A DNA stretch of 64,000 bases, taken from Rhynchosporium graminicola (lineage: Eukaryota > Ascomycota > Leotiomycetes > Helotiales > Ploettnerulaceae). Position numbers and translations under genes: made by a program. Below are positions 11,046 to 20,425 of the stretch, one piece after another (position 1 is the stretch's first letter; each line of letters starts with the position of its first letter). Where the stretch lies: contig FJUW01000011.1 of assembly GCA_900074885.1 (NCBI GenBank), positions 744,001 to 808,000 of the forward strand, given 5' to 3'. The notes under the pieces were generated by a model. That model was given only the letters and a program-made list of their open reading frames with translations. It did not search any database and was not told where the DNA came from.

Positions 11046-11857
11046 TCCATAATGAATTGAGGTTCCCTGTGTACAAATTTCTACAGTAGGGCAGCGTAGG
11101 AGGCATGAAATAGTCATTGGCCAGAATGCCTATCAGGGGGGAAACCTTCTAGAGAGTGCACTGACACCGAATGTACGTTATTTAGAGCCTGTACGAAGTA
11201 TGAGTATTGAGAATCACGATTCACTTGAAATTAGAGGCTCGTGTACTTTGATGCGCACATTCCAGTAGGGTAGTCGAAATTAAGAAGGTTGGAGGTATTA
11301 AGGGGGTAAAGAAAGGCTCTCGCACATCCCTTGTATGATCTCTGATACTTGGTACATGTGGAAAATAATGTACAGAGTAGAGTCTGTGCGTTAATCTACA
11401 AGTTTCTTCAACAGGGAGTCATTATATGGGGAGCTACCCAGTGATATAGCAATACTATATAGTTTACTGGGGACAATAGTCATAAAGCATTTAGAGTGCA
11501 CGGCCTAGAACTGTACATTATTTACCCCCTGTACTAAGTATATAGGCAATTTATTTCCTAGTGGAATGAGGAGAAGTAATTTGGCAACTCATAAGAATAA
11601 TTTATACTTGCCGGCTTCTCAAGGTAGGTGGGGGGAGGCGAGCACCACTGAAAACCGACCACCATTCACATCATAAAGAATAAGCAGGAATTTCATAGTT
11701 CTTGACCAACATCTGATATGATACAAGATGCCAAAGTGAGAAGGTGCTGATATCTGGTCAGTCGGAGTGCTGGAAATCTACGTTTATCGAAAGCAAAATA
11801 CGTACTTGTAAGTCCGTTTAAAAAACATCGCAATGTCCCAGGCCAATTCTAGCTCTA
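11046..11857. other. Intergenic, no gene seen
   Basis: AT-leaning DNA with stops in all frames; likely old repeat debris next to the Tc1 relic. Confidence 0.5.
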
Positions 11858-12051
11858 CTGAGGTACAGCGGTTAAGTATTGTCCCTAGTCGACTGGGATC
11901 TTAAAGCTCTTAACTTAGGGTAATACTATCAGGACGCACTGACTTGATCTCACCAAGTTGATTATCTGTTTACTCGTCGATCAAGTAAAGTCTCGAGACC
12001 CGCAGAAACCCCCTAGTCGACTTGGGAAAACACTTAACCGCTGTACCTCCG
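11858..12051. mobile_element. MITE of Tc1/mariner type, copy A (194 bp)
   Basis: Inverted termini of about 40 bp begin CTGAGGTACAGCGGTTAAGT on the left and CGGAGGTACAGCGGTTAAGT read from the right, and include an AGTCGAC block. TA dinucleotides flank it at 11856-11857 and 12052-12053, the duplication expected of Tc1/mariner transposases. No coding capacity. A second copy is at 32807-33008. Confidence 0.8.
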
Positions 12052-12195
12052 TACACCGTAGAAATATATATCTTGCCAAGTCTAGGATTTCTCAATTCCT
12101 CGACCACGGAAAGTCATGAAGAGCTTGGCGTTACTTCCTTTAATGGTGCCGTGAACTCACTCCTACCAGCCCTTCGTTAGGTGGTACTGTTGTAG

Positions 12196-12301
12196 TAACA
12201 TGGGGCAGATGACTAAGCGCACTAAATGTCCCGTCGTCCGACGAGGACAGGCCACACAGACCACCAGAAAACAGGAGCGCTTAGTCATCTGTCCCATGTT
12301 A
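12196..12301. mobile_element. Short inverted-repeat element (106 bp)
   Basis: A 25-bp inverted repeat (12196-12220 and 12277-12301) with a single mismatch, starting TAACATGGG and ending CTAAGCGC on each arm, encloses 56 bp. The termini start with TA, which could be the target duplication of a Tc1/mariner-like MITE. A lone stem-loop is the alternative; no second copy is in the window. Confidence 0.6.
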
Positions 12302-13386
12302 GTACTTGGACGTGTTGCGAGTTGATCAGGGGCACCCCAGAGAAGTGACATGTTATTCACTTCAAACTTGCGACCATGTAGGGAGTGGCCGACGGCACGA
12401 TTATTAAGTCATATCTTTATCGTTTACCCTACCCTGTACCGGATTTCCCTAGAAAGTATAGCTCCAGGCTGTAATTATGCTCGCTTTGCTTTGTAACTGA
12501 GGAATCCCTGCTACGAGTAATCCTCACTTTCCAAGCGATTGTACAGATGAGTCAATAGAAGGCTATTTCTTTATTTTGCATTAATTTGGCTGTTTTACTT
12601 CTATACACACCTACCGTACTGGCAAAATGGTCTTGAACCTTATAGCGAAACCGTATTCTTTTTCCTCGTTCGGCCTCAAATTGCAAGCTTTCTTCTTAGT
12701 ACGGATTCAAAAGATCAACTATTTGTGTCTGTGCATAGTAACAGAGTGTTCCACTGTGGAAGGGGAATTGGCTAATCAGCTATTGCGCTGTCTCTAACTT
12801 TTTTTATTTTTTTTTGAAAGTGGTAGATTTAGAGGCCGATAGCCCAGACAACGGATTGTAGATCTTTACGGCCTGTACGAAGTAAATATCGATAGCCTAC
12901 ATGGACCCCAAGAACCTCGAAGCAAAACCCCGTATTCGAGAGGAAAGCTGACTTTGGAGTTACTTCAATGAAGTAATTTAAATAACATGAGACGGTTCAA
13001 GCTCTAGTTTTTAATAGGGTTTATGAAATCGCGCGCAATAGGGATGAACTGCATAAGCGAGTTTCGTACTTCAGAGCCCAGAATTCGAACCTACCACTTG
13101 AGTTCATGCTGACCTACAGCACCTTATTAGAAACAGGTCAGGGGTGCATTTCAACACACTTGTTCTGGCAGTTCTGCTATAGATATAGCTGAAAATCTGC
13201 TCATGAGGTGGACTTGGCACAAGAAGCCACACATTATGATTGATGCTGTTTCGGACCTTCGGCCCATTGATATCACAAGTGACAACATCCAAGTACCATC
13301 ACTGCCCCGGTTTAAACTTTAATCCTTCGCCGGATTAGAGCACGGATTTTAACCTTTAGACCGGGGAGGACGAAGTGGGAGCAGTA
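12302..13386. other. Intergenic, no gene seen
   Basis: No ORF with recognisable content. The stretch immediately before the pogo-like transposon contains a small inverted pair around CCCCGGTTTAAACT / TTTAGACCGGGG at about 13303-13368. Confidence 0.5.
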
Positions 13387-13622
13387 CAGTGAAACCCCTG
13401 TTATAACGATTGATTCGGGACAGTCAAAAATATCGTTATAACGGATATATCGTTATAAAGGAACGAGTTTATATTATATAAGCTACTTATTAAGGGAACC
13501 CTGGGAGAGCGAGTCTCTCTCTATAGACTGCAACTCCTGCTCGTAGCGCTTAATTACTCGTATATAACTTATATTTATAGTTCTTTACTTCTCTATAAAG
13601 CAAAGTAATACCTTTAAAGCTT

Positions 13623-13747
13623 TGTAATGGTCACGTGGTAGTCGATTGTATATGTACGGTGTTAAGCGTATACTGCTTGCGCAGTATATTGTGATCTTTT
13701 GGTCCAGATGGCGTAGTTGGTGAGAGCTTAACCTCAACCCCGTTACA
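13623..13747 (+). mobile_element. 125-bp TG...CA element, copy 1 (inside the pogo-like transposon)
   Basis: Starts TGTAATGG and ends CCGTTACA, flanked by a perfect 5-bp duplication AGCTT (13618-13622 and 13748-13752). TG...CA ends with a 5-bp target duplication indicate LTR-retrotransposon integrase, so this is a solo-LTR or TRIM-like unit. Inside are a CACGTG palindrome and, near the 3' end, GGTCCAGATGGCGTAGTTGG, which contains a good RNA polymerase III A box. No B box follows. Its insertion is younger than the surrounding transposon. Confidence 0.85.
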
Positions 13748-13749
13748 AG

Positions 13750-15200
13750 CTTACCTTGCGTCTTGAATAGAGTATTCTGGCTCTAGAACTGAGTCTCTAG
13801 TCTCGTCTTTATCCTCTGGAGTTTCGCTTTATAAGTGATCTTCTATTATCTCTTGTAATAAAGCGTTATTAGTCTGCTCGTTCTCTATATTAATTACGTC
13901 CGTTATAGCTTCTTCAAGGGGGTTAAAGAAGTTACTAAAACTTATAGCGTCCCTGATATCTACTACTATTGAAGCTTATTAATAAAGCTATATAAGATCA
14001 GCTAGCTAAGGTAATATCGGAAGAGCTATTGGAGCTACGACTAGAGTTGATTTCCGGAAGTAGTTATAAATTGTCGTATTACTAACGTTTATAAACTAAC
14101 TCCGGAATACTTATCGTAGAGCTAAGTAGACGTTTATAGATTATATTAGCTTATCTCCTCTTTTAAGGCAGTCGATTATATATTATAGCTAATAATAATA
14201 GTAATAAGCCTTGAGATTCTGAATAATACCTTAATTAAGAGGTTAGAAACGACTCGTCGAGTTTAGAGGTAGCTAGTAAATCCGAATATTCGCAGGTAGC
14301 GGATATAGTTCTAAGCTAGTATAATAAGCTAAGAAGTTATCTATATCTAGTAAGATAGTTCTATTACTAATATAGCGATAGAAAGCCTTCAGCTAGTTAA
14401 CTATAATAACTGTATTTATCTAAGCCTTCTTATTCTACCGCTACTCGCCTCCTATAGTCGAAACGCTGATATTCCGTAAAGCGCGCGGCGTTTTATACTT
14501 TCTAATATACTATATTAGAAGCTTATCACTTCCTATAGCGTTTATATAAAAAATAAGAGATATTCGAGACTTATCCTTCTTAAGGCTAGCACGGGGTTAT
14601 ATTAATAGACCGCGAGAAGGGGTTATTCTCCAGAATAAGCCGGTTTCGTCTATATTATATATATCCTCCTTATTATATTCGCCGGCTAGTATTCGTAGAG
14701 CTTTTATTTCGTCTTTAGTCGATTCTGGTATAGAGGCGTCTTCTCTAAAGCGCTATTATACTCGTACGTTATATCTCTTCTTATAGCTTTTAAGCTAGCG
14801 TTTACTGAATTCAGGGTAAGGCTTGCCCTGATATTAAGGTAATTAGTGCTAGAGAGTCTGCGCTTTCTGCTGTATGATTTCACCTATTATAAACCCTCCG
14901 CGAGCCTCAATCCGAAGCTGCTATTATATAAGAATCTGCTCTAAGTCTTCCTAATAGCTTACTCGTAGTCGTGACTATATACTATTAATTGCTAAAGCTA
15001 TAGACGTGTCGTTAAGGTAGGAGAAATGAGCTCTAAGAGACTCTGATATAGTTAACTAGCTAATCTTATAGTTGAATTAAGTATAGAACTAATTAATATA
15101 AGCCTTATGAGACGGTATAAGCGTTTGGGAGCTTCGCTAGCGTCGTAGAGCTCGTCGCTACTTAATTGTAATTGATATTCGAGGTATACTGAGCTGAACT
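13750..15200 (-). pseudogene. Pogo/Tigger-type (CENP-B-like) DDE transposase, degraded
   Basis: The minus strand retains long recognisable pieces: YNIDETGLFWRITPSRGL near 14650 (first catalytic Asp), ILLDIDNF near 14320 (second), and a PLN.GIIQNLKAYY block near 14240 where the third catalytic Asp is replaced by Asn. Stops fall at expected Gln/Trp positions and there are no large frameshifts, so RIP rather than random decay explains the loss. The N-terminal helix-turn-helix part toward 15200 is poorly preserved. The protein cannot be functional. Confidence 0.8.
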
Positions 15201-15391
15201 GATATAACGATATACGGCAATTTAGTAACGATATCGTTGATATTAGGAATTGTATAAGAAAACGCTCCGTCCGTGGAAATATATCGCTATAATAGAAATA
15301 TCGTTATAACGGTGATCGTTATAACAGGGGTTTCACTGTAGGTGTCCCTTGTAAGGTAGTGTCTTCTAAAGCTGCGTACCGCTACATTTCC

Positions 15392-15399
15392 TATATAAA
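15392..15399 (+). promoter_or_regulatory. TATA box of the 8-Cys secreted-protein gene
   Basis: TATATAAA, about 94 bp before the ATG at 15493, followed by a C/T/A-rich leader. A related arrangement (GCTGCGTA word and a TATATAG) precedes the decayed relative at 16774. Confidence 0.5.
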
Positions 15400-15492
15400 C
15401 ACACTACCCTTCCACTATATGCAACAGTCAACTTACCAAATCATCACCTCGGCCTCACTCTACAACAGGAACTTCCACCTACAATCCTTACC

Positions 15493-15983
15493 ATGCGCTC
15501 TTTCAGCATCATGTTGGTCCTTGGGATCAGTATCCTGACCTCTGCTCAAGACTTGCCAACACACTTGGGTGACCAGGGTAAGTAGCACAAAACTACCAAA
15601 AGTGTCTTATGCCAACTTCTTAGGCGAATGTGAACGGGCTTATCAATGTATTTCCGGAGTCTGTGAAGGAAATTGTAAGTTTTCACGAGGAAATCAGATA
15701 TCATGCCGTTAACAAGTTGTAGATGGCAAGGCAAGGTCTTCAACGGGAGCCCGTTGCCATGGGTCAGGAAACAAAGGGGGCATGTTACCCTCTGGCGCTT
15801 TTATTATACTCCTCAACTAATGATGTCAACAGATCCATGCGGAGTACTTTATCTGCCAGATAGCTGCAAGAGTGGGAAATGTGTCGGTATGTGACTTTTC
15901 TCACGCACATGACGTTTGCAAAATTCTAAGAGATTATAGTACCAAAGAATGCAAGATCAGTATTCCAAGGGATCTGCGCGTAG
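15493..15983 (+). CDS. Small secreted cysteine-rich protein, five exons
   Basis: Predicted secreted protein of about 96 residues, effector-like. The ATG at 15493 starts a signal peptide (MRSFSIMLVLGISILTSAQ). Introns: 15578-15623, 15675-15722, 15780-15832 and 15887-15939 (46, 48, 53, 53 nt). Three have GT donors and all end in AG. The third needs a GC donor (G|GCATGT) to keep frame and retain a cysteine; an alternative GT donor at 15753 gives an 80-nt intron and loses that cysteine. With the GC model there are eight cysteines, including a pair in GECERAYQC and GVC in exon 2 and DSCKSGKC in exon 4; the last exon ends GICA-stop. A TATA box lies upstream. No family is recognised. A decayed relative follows about 1.3 kb downstream. 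Function is unknown; gene structure is well supported apart from intron 3. Confidence 0.7.
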
Positions 15984-16773
15984 CCCCTCTCCAAGGCAAG
16001 CGCAGACGGGAGCTTCACGCAATTTCCCAGCGAAATGGTCCCAGCGAAATAGTTCATCCAAGGTTCCATGTGCTTCCCTGGGCGGTCAGCAATTTATTAT
16101 CCGCAGCGCCTCCGTTCACCTACCTGCACCTTACATTTGACAATTGGCTATCTGTTATATATCCTGTGGCTTAATACGGCCGATTTTGATTCTCCTAGAA
16201 CTGCAAAGCCTAAAATCAGAATACAGAAAATAAGTTACTCTTAACGAGAACATGAACAGGGTGGCCATACATATCCGTGCACTTATGATATGTGATCCTC
16301 CACTAAGATAGGTGTCATCTAATAAGACCATGCACACAACAGCTGTACAACAATCCCGGAGCACAGCCTCTGCAGTCCTACGATGATGCAGCCGGGTGCT
16401 TGTTGTCGGCGGCTTTCCCTACTACGGTATGGAGTGTTCCGTGTTGTCGTTTACGCACACCAACCAAGCCAATCTGTCTACTCACAACCTAAGTAAGAAA
16501 AGCGTCGACTTGCCAGGGACCTCTACAAAATCGGGGGGCACAAAACGGCAGCTCTACCTACGCATCCAACTTCAAAAGTAGAATGGGCAGGTGTAAAAAT
16601 CTCGCTGTCCATCTCCATAACTCCTAAAGGAGGGCCCTTGCAAGCTGTTGATAAGAGTGCTGCGTATCTATATAGAACGCACTATCTATCAACGTAACTA
16701 AGTCATCTCTCAATCTAAACCATCACCTCATGCTCCTCATTCGCCTACGACCTTCCATTCACAACAACTGACA
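15984..16773. other. Spacer between the two related secreted-protein loci
   Basis: 3' flank of the 8-Cys gene, then the presumed promoter of its decayed relative (TATATAG near 16670). No other gene seen. Confidence 0.5.
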
Positions 16774-17150
16774 ATGCGGTCTTTATGGCAGCATTCCGGT
16801 AGTGATCATTGGGCTCGGTGCCTTGAACGCTGCACTTTCCTCTGCTACACAATAGAGGCCAATCCAGCCAGCGGTGGTTAATTGCTATGAACCTATCCAA
16901 AGTGTCGTGGACTAACTACTGAGACGAATGTGGTATCGGTAGCGAATAGAACCTCCGGAATCTACGATAGTTAGTGTTCCCTAGGGACTTGCATGCTCGT
17001 ATTAGATTGCCGGAGGAATGGTTAGGAGTCCGCGGTTATACATCCCCCTCAACGCTGGTATTATGTACTTCAACCTCAGTATGATTTAACAGAACCATGG
17101 GCACCTAAGCAAAGAGGTAGCTGTAACGCGGGTCTTACCTCAACTTCTTT
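16774..17150 (+). pseudogene. Decayed relative of the 8-Cys secreted-protein gene
   Basis: Same start context and order of landmarks as the gene at 15493: ATGCGGTCTTT start, a frameshift, then a signal-peptide-like stretch reading SIPVVIIGLGALNAALSSAT, a TAG, an acceptor followed by CGAATGTG (compare exon 2 of the live gene), and an AGAACCATGGG...TAGCTGTAA block that matches exon 4. Stops and frameshifts break every exon. This is a tandem duplicate that has died. Confidence 0.6.
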
Positions 17151-18101
17151 AACATCAGCAATATCAAGATCTCGACGGATATGCCATGAGGTCTCTTCCT
17201 GGGAAGCACAGAGGCAGGGAGTGGGGGGCTCGCTCTCATATGGAATACCCGGGTCTTGATCTCAGGGGCAGCACCGTCAAGCCTTCATGTAAGGAGACCT
17301 TTCTCTTCTACTCTTCCGTCCCATGGGCTCATTTTCCCATTCCTGTGTCTTGTGGACGGCCCGGGAGATATACCTGGCAATACACATCCTTAACTCATTG
17401 GTTTCCGTTCCTTGGCCTATATGAAAAGTCCTTATCATGCTAGTCATATGGACAGACGCCAAACCTCTGACATTTCGGTTTCGGGCATGAAATCGTCGGT
17501 TCTCGCCCCTGGGACAATCGGGTGTTTTGGGATTTTCAATGATCCCGCATCAAAATTCAAGGGCACCAATGCACCATCGGCCTTAACAACAAGGAGAGAC
17601 ACTGTTAACAGGACAGTAGTCGTCCCGTGACCTCCAATCAGCCCTTACAGCCTTCAGCAGCCCTCCTCGGTTATGTGGTGTCGCTACTTAACATACCTCA
17701 GTATCACAGGTAGTAAAAGTAACTCGACACAGCACCAAGTCTTGCGCGGGGTTTCCAGCACGCTAGTAAATTCAGTCCCTCGTTGATTTGACGTGTCCCC
17801 TGCTTCAGTTCAAACGATGCCACAGGCCAGATCCGGGGAGCTGCCATGAGAATATGGTTACTCCGTGAGAGTGGGTAATCAACTCCCAGTTTTTGGGTGT
17901 GGAGCTCATTTCAAGTGCCGGGAAGGCCGACAACAGACAGAAAGAGAGTTGTGCATCTGAATCAACGCCCAAATAAGTAAAGTGTAATATATTAATAAAA
18001 TCAGGGTAGTTCCAAGCATAAAAACTTGCTGCTTGGAGCATAAGTACTTGCCCTGTCTCTACAGAGGCATAGCAACCGTAGTACGCCAAAAACGTACAGC
18101 C
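17151..18101. other. Intergenic, no supported gene
   Basis: Several 60-95-codon ORFs on both strands without signal peptide or conserved pattern. Upstream sequence of the defensin-like gene; AATATATTAATAAAATC near 17986-18003 may serve as its AT-rich promoter core. Confidence 0.4.
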
Positions 18102-18477
18102 ATGTATTGGGCTTTTACCCTTCTTAGCTTATTAGCACTTTCGAGCGAGGCAGAACGAGAAGTTACATACACTATGCAAAAGGGATGTAGTTATCGGACT
18201 GCCCAATGCCCCGCCCATCGTTGTGTTGCTGAGTAAGCAAAAACCTCTGATATTCCGATACCTACTAATAGCAGTAGCTCTGAGGTCGGCGCCGTATGCG
18301 TTTACTCCTGCCCGGGTGATCATTGGTGCCCTAAAAAATGTGGCGTTCAGAAGCTGCAGGGATGGTGTTCGAACGGGCAAGTAATTTCCGTTCCAACTAC
18401 AAAAAGTTACTTATTTCCTATTTCATTGCAGCGCCCGCTCGTGTATTTGTACAAGCATAGATACCTGGTCATCTTGA
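18102..18477 (+). CDS. Secreted peptide with a CS-alpha-beta (defensin-like) cysteine pattern
   Basis: Predicted secreted peptide of about 91 residues. Exon 1 (18102-18232) starts with a signal peptide (MYWAFTLLSLLALSSEAE) and holds three cysteines. Intron 1 begins GTAAGC at 18233 and ends at a triple in-frame acceptor TAGCAGTAG (18271, 18274 or 18277). Exon 2 runs to 18376. Intron 2 is best read as GC-AG: donor GG|GCAAGT, 18377-18431 (55 nt). The last exon then reads SCICTSIDTWSS and stops at 18475-18477. From the fifth of its ten cysteines on, spacing is C-x5-C-x3-C-x8-C-x6-C-x-C with GWC before the final pair, i.e. CxxxC, GxC and CxC: the fold signature of fungal/insect defensins such as plectasin. 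A GT donor four bases later (18381) would delete the CxC pair. Such peptides are antimicrobial or act on hosts or rivals; the target here is unknown. Confidence 0.65.
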
Positions 18478-18564
18478 TTCGCGTGTGTACCTCAAGAAGT
18501 ACGTGAATGCTTAGTCAGGTTTAGATCTCTTGTTGCAGTACCTACACTAACGCATAACTAACTG

Positions 18565-18990
18565 ATGATTAGAGGACAATACACGCACAAACCTTTTCCT
18601 TCTGACTTTATGCTGGGTCATGGTAAGGGTGAGGGCTTTTTGCTAAGACTACCGGTTCTTGGTGCCGCTGAAGGCGAAATGGAAGTTCACCGACTTGTAC
18701 CTACTGATAAATTTATCAAATCATGGCGAGATATTCTATTTGTTACAGGGAAGTTTCATTTGGTGGAGATCAGCCCGGCTAAGGAAATGGCTTTCGGGCT
18801 CATAAGCATGCACGTTGAGGAAAGGGTGCCAAAGTGTTCTGCAGATTCTTTTCGCAATCCTGAACAAAGCAAGAACGATATTATTATCGCTCATGTACCC
18901 CATAAAAATCAAAAGGTTGTACCGATCAAACATATTTTCGACTTGCTTGAAGTCTCTCGTAAGAGCGCCACGGCGGCCACGCTCGACTGA
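18565..18990 (+). CDS. Hypothetical protein, 141 residues
   Basis: An uninterrupted 142-codon frame just downstream of the defensin-like gene. Composition is ordinary (mixed charged and hydrophobic, no signal peptide, no transmembrane segment, two cysteines at most). I recognise no domain. It could be a genuine lineage-specific gene or a chance ORF; the lack of overlapping long ORFs on the sense strand slightly favours a gene. Confidence 0.3.
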   Translation: MIRGQYTHKPFPSDFMLGHGKGEGFLLRLPVLGAAEGEMEVHRLVPTDKFIKSWRDILFVTGKFHLVEISPAKEMAFGLISMHVEERVPKCSADSFRNPEQSKNDIIIAHVPHKNQKVVPIKHIFDLLEVSRKSATAATLD

Positions 18991-20425
18991 GAATGACAGA
19001 TATGTTCCAGGTTAGTTTTAGGTCCTTATAACTCCTGTCGGGGTCGTGCTCAGGCTTTGAGTATATCGCCCAGCTGGAATTTTGTATCCAAAAGCGGTAT
19101 TCTTGGGCTTCTTCTTGCATCTCGGGGTCATAGTAGTGTAGCTCTCACTTAGGTTACCAGGACCTATTCTCAAGTGTTGAACATCATTTGCTACCACTTA
19201 CTCCGAGGTGAGAGAAATACTTGTGGTCAAGCAAACCGACCGAAAGTGGATTCCAGATATGAAATCTTGAGGTTTTCAATCTAGCGAGACAATAGTAACA
19301 TTACTATATTTGCTTTTCAGCACGCGCAACTGCTTGTTTCGGCGGGTGAGGGAGCACATAGACACGCGTGCATGAGGAGCAGCAAGTTGGGTTTGTCAAA
19401 CGTCTGCTCCCAGCTTCAAATCACCTCGGGTGGTTGTCTTGTAGGACTTTGCCGAATAAAATTCGCGCTTAAACATTCCTCTGACTACCACAACTAACTC
19501 GTTTTACACCGGAAGATCCAAGCTCCTAAGAAAGGACGAATTCCCTCTTACTTGTCGCGAGCTGTTCGCGATGAGATCAGACTGTTGGTCCATAGTCACG
19601 AGTTAGTCGAGTATCTACGCCGGGGTTTAGCCGGCCGATGTGTCTCCCTTCCGGAGTCTCGACTACCTAGATTCTACAGCTACAATATAACTAATAATAC
19701 AACTATAAATATTACTTTACTTTAGCACCCGCAGAATACTTAATTATATATACTATAATATAGTAATACCAACATGGGCAAAAGTATCCAAATAGAATGT
19801 AAGCGCTTAACGTGCTCCTCTTGACGAGCTTTTCTTGGAGCAAACGCACATTAGCTCGGAAGGACATGTCATATTCGAGGTTAAAGCAGTAGAAGCTATG
19901 GTACAGAACCTGCTAACATGAAAGCATAGACAACTTGACTGTCTGCGGAGAGCTGAGAGTCATATGTTTGTAAGTAAGCCGAATGCTTTTTTCAAGTAAC
20001 TGAGGTCCCCAGCAACCGTATGCACGCTTGATAGATGGTAAGTCAGCCTAAAATCGACGACTGCATAACATCCAGTGAGCGAGGTACTCGATGTGCTGTC
20101 AATCTACCAGAACCTGCTTTCGGCGATGCGGCAAGCTGTAGCAACAGCCTAATTGAATGGTGGTGTCGCTCAAAGCCGTAACTTACGATTCGTACCTCGT
20201 CAGCACAGTTTACCCGGCCAGATTTCCGTTATCCTTGCCGGCGCATGCAGGACTGTCATTTTATAAAGATGAGGGACCCTGATCTTTCAGCTTTTATCAA
20301 TAACAATCCACCGCAGCTGCAGCAATTCCCCTTAATCATGAGCGCAAATCAATGTACCAGGTATCCTTTCGGCATATTGGGGCCTCCGACAATGTAAGAG
20401 TTCTTGTATTGAAACAAATCAAATC
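18991..20425. other. Intergenic, no gene seen
   Basis: No ORF with recognisable content. 19675-19780 is a short AT-rich island, probably repeat debris. A possible TATA (TTTTATAAAG, near 20258) lies upstream of the next gene. Confidence 0.45.

Larger units (their letters stand above)
13387..15338 (-). mobile_element. Full-length pogo-like DNA transposon, RIP-degraded
   Basis: A 1952-bp unit bounded by inverted termini CAGTGAAACCCCTGTTATAA and flanked by TA at 13385-13386 and 15339-15340. Subterminal copies of an ATCGTTATAACGG word lie inside both ends, as expected for transposase binding sites. The interior is AT-rich with a dead transposase on the minus strand and a 125-bp TG...CA element inserted near the left end (13623-13747). 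Both ends are still well matched although the coding part is destroyed. Confidence 0.88.
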
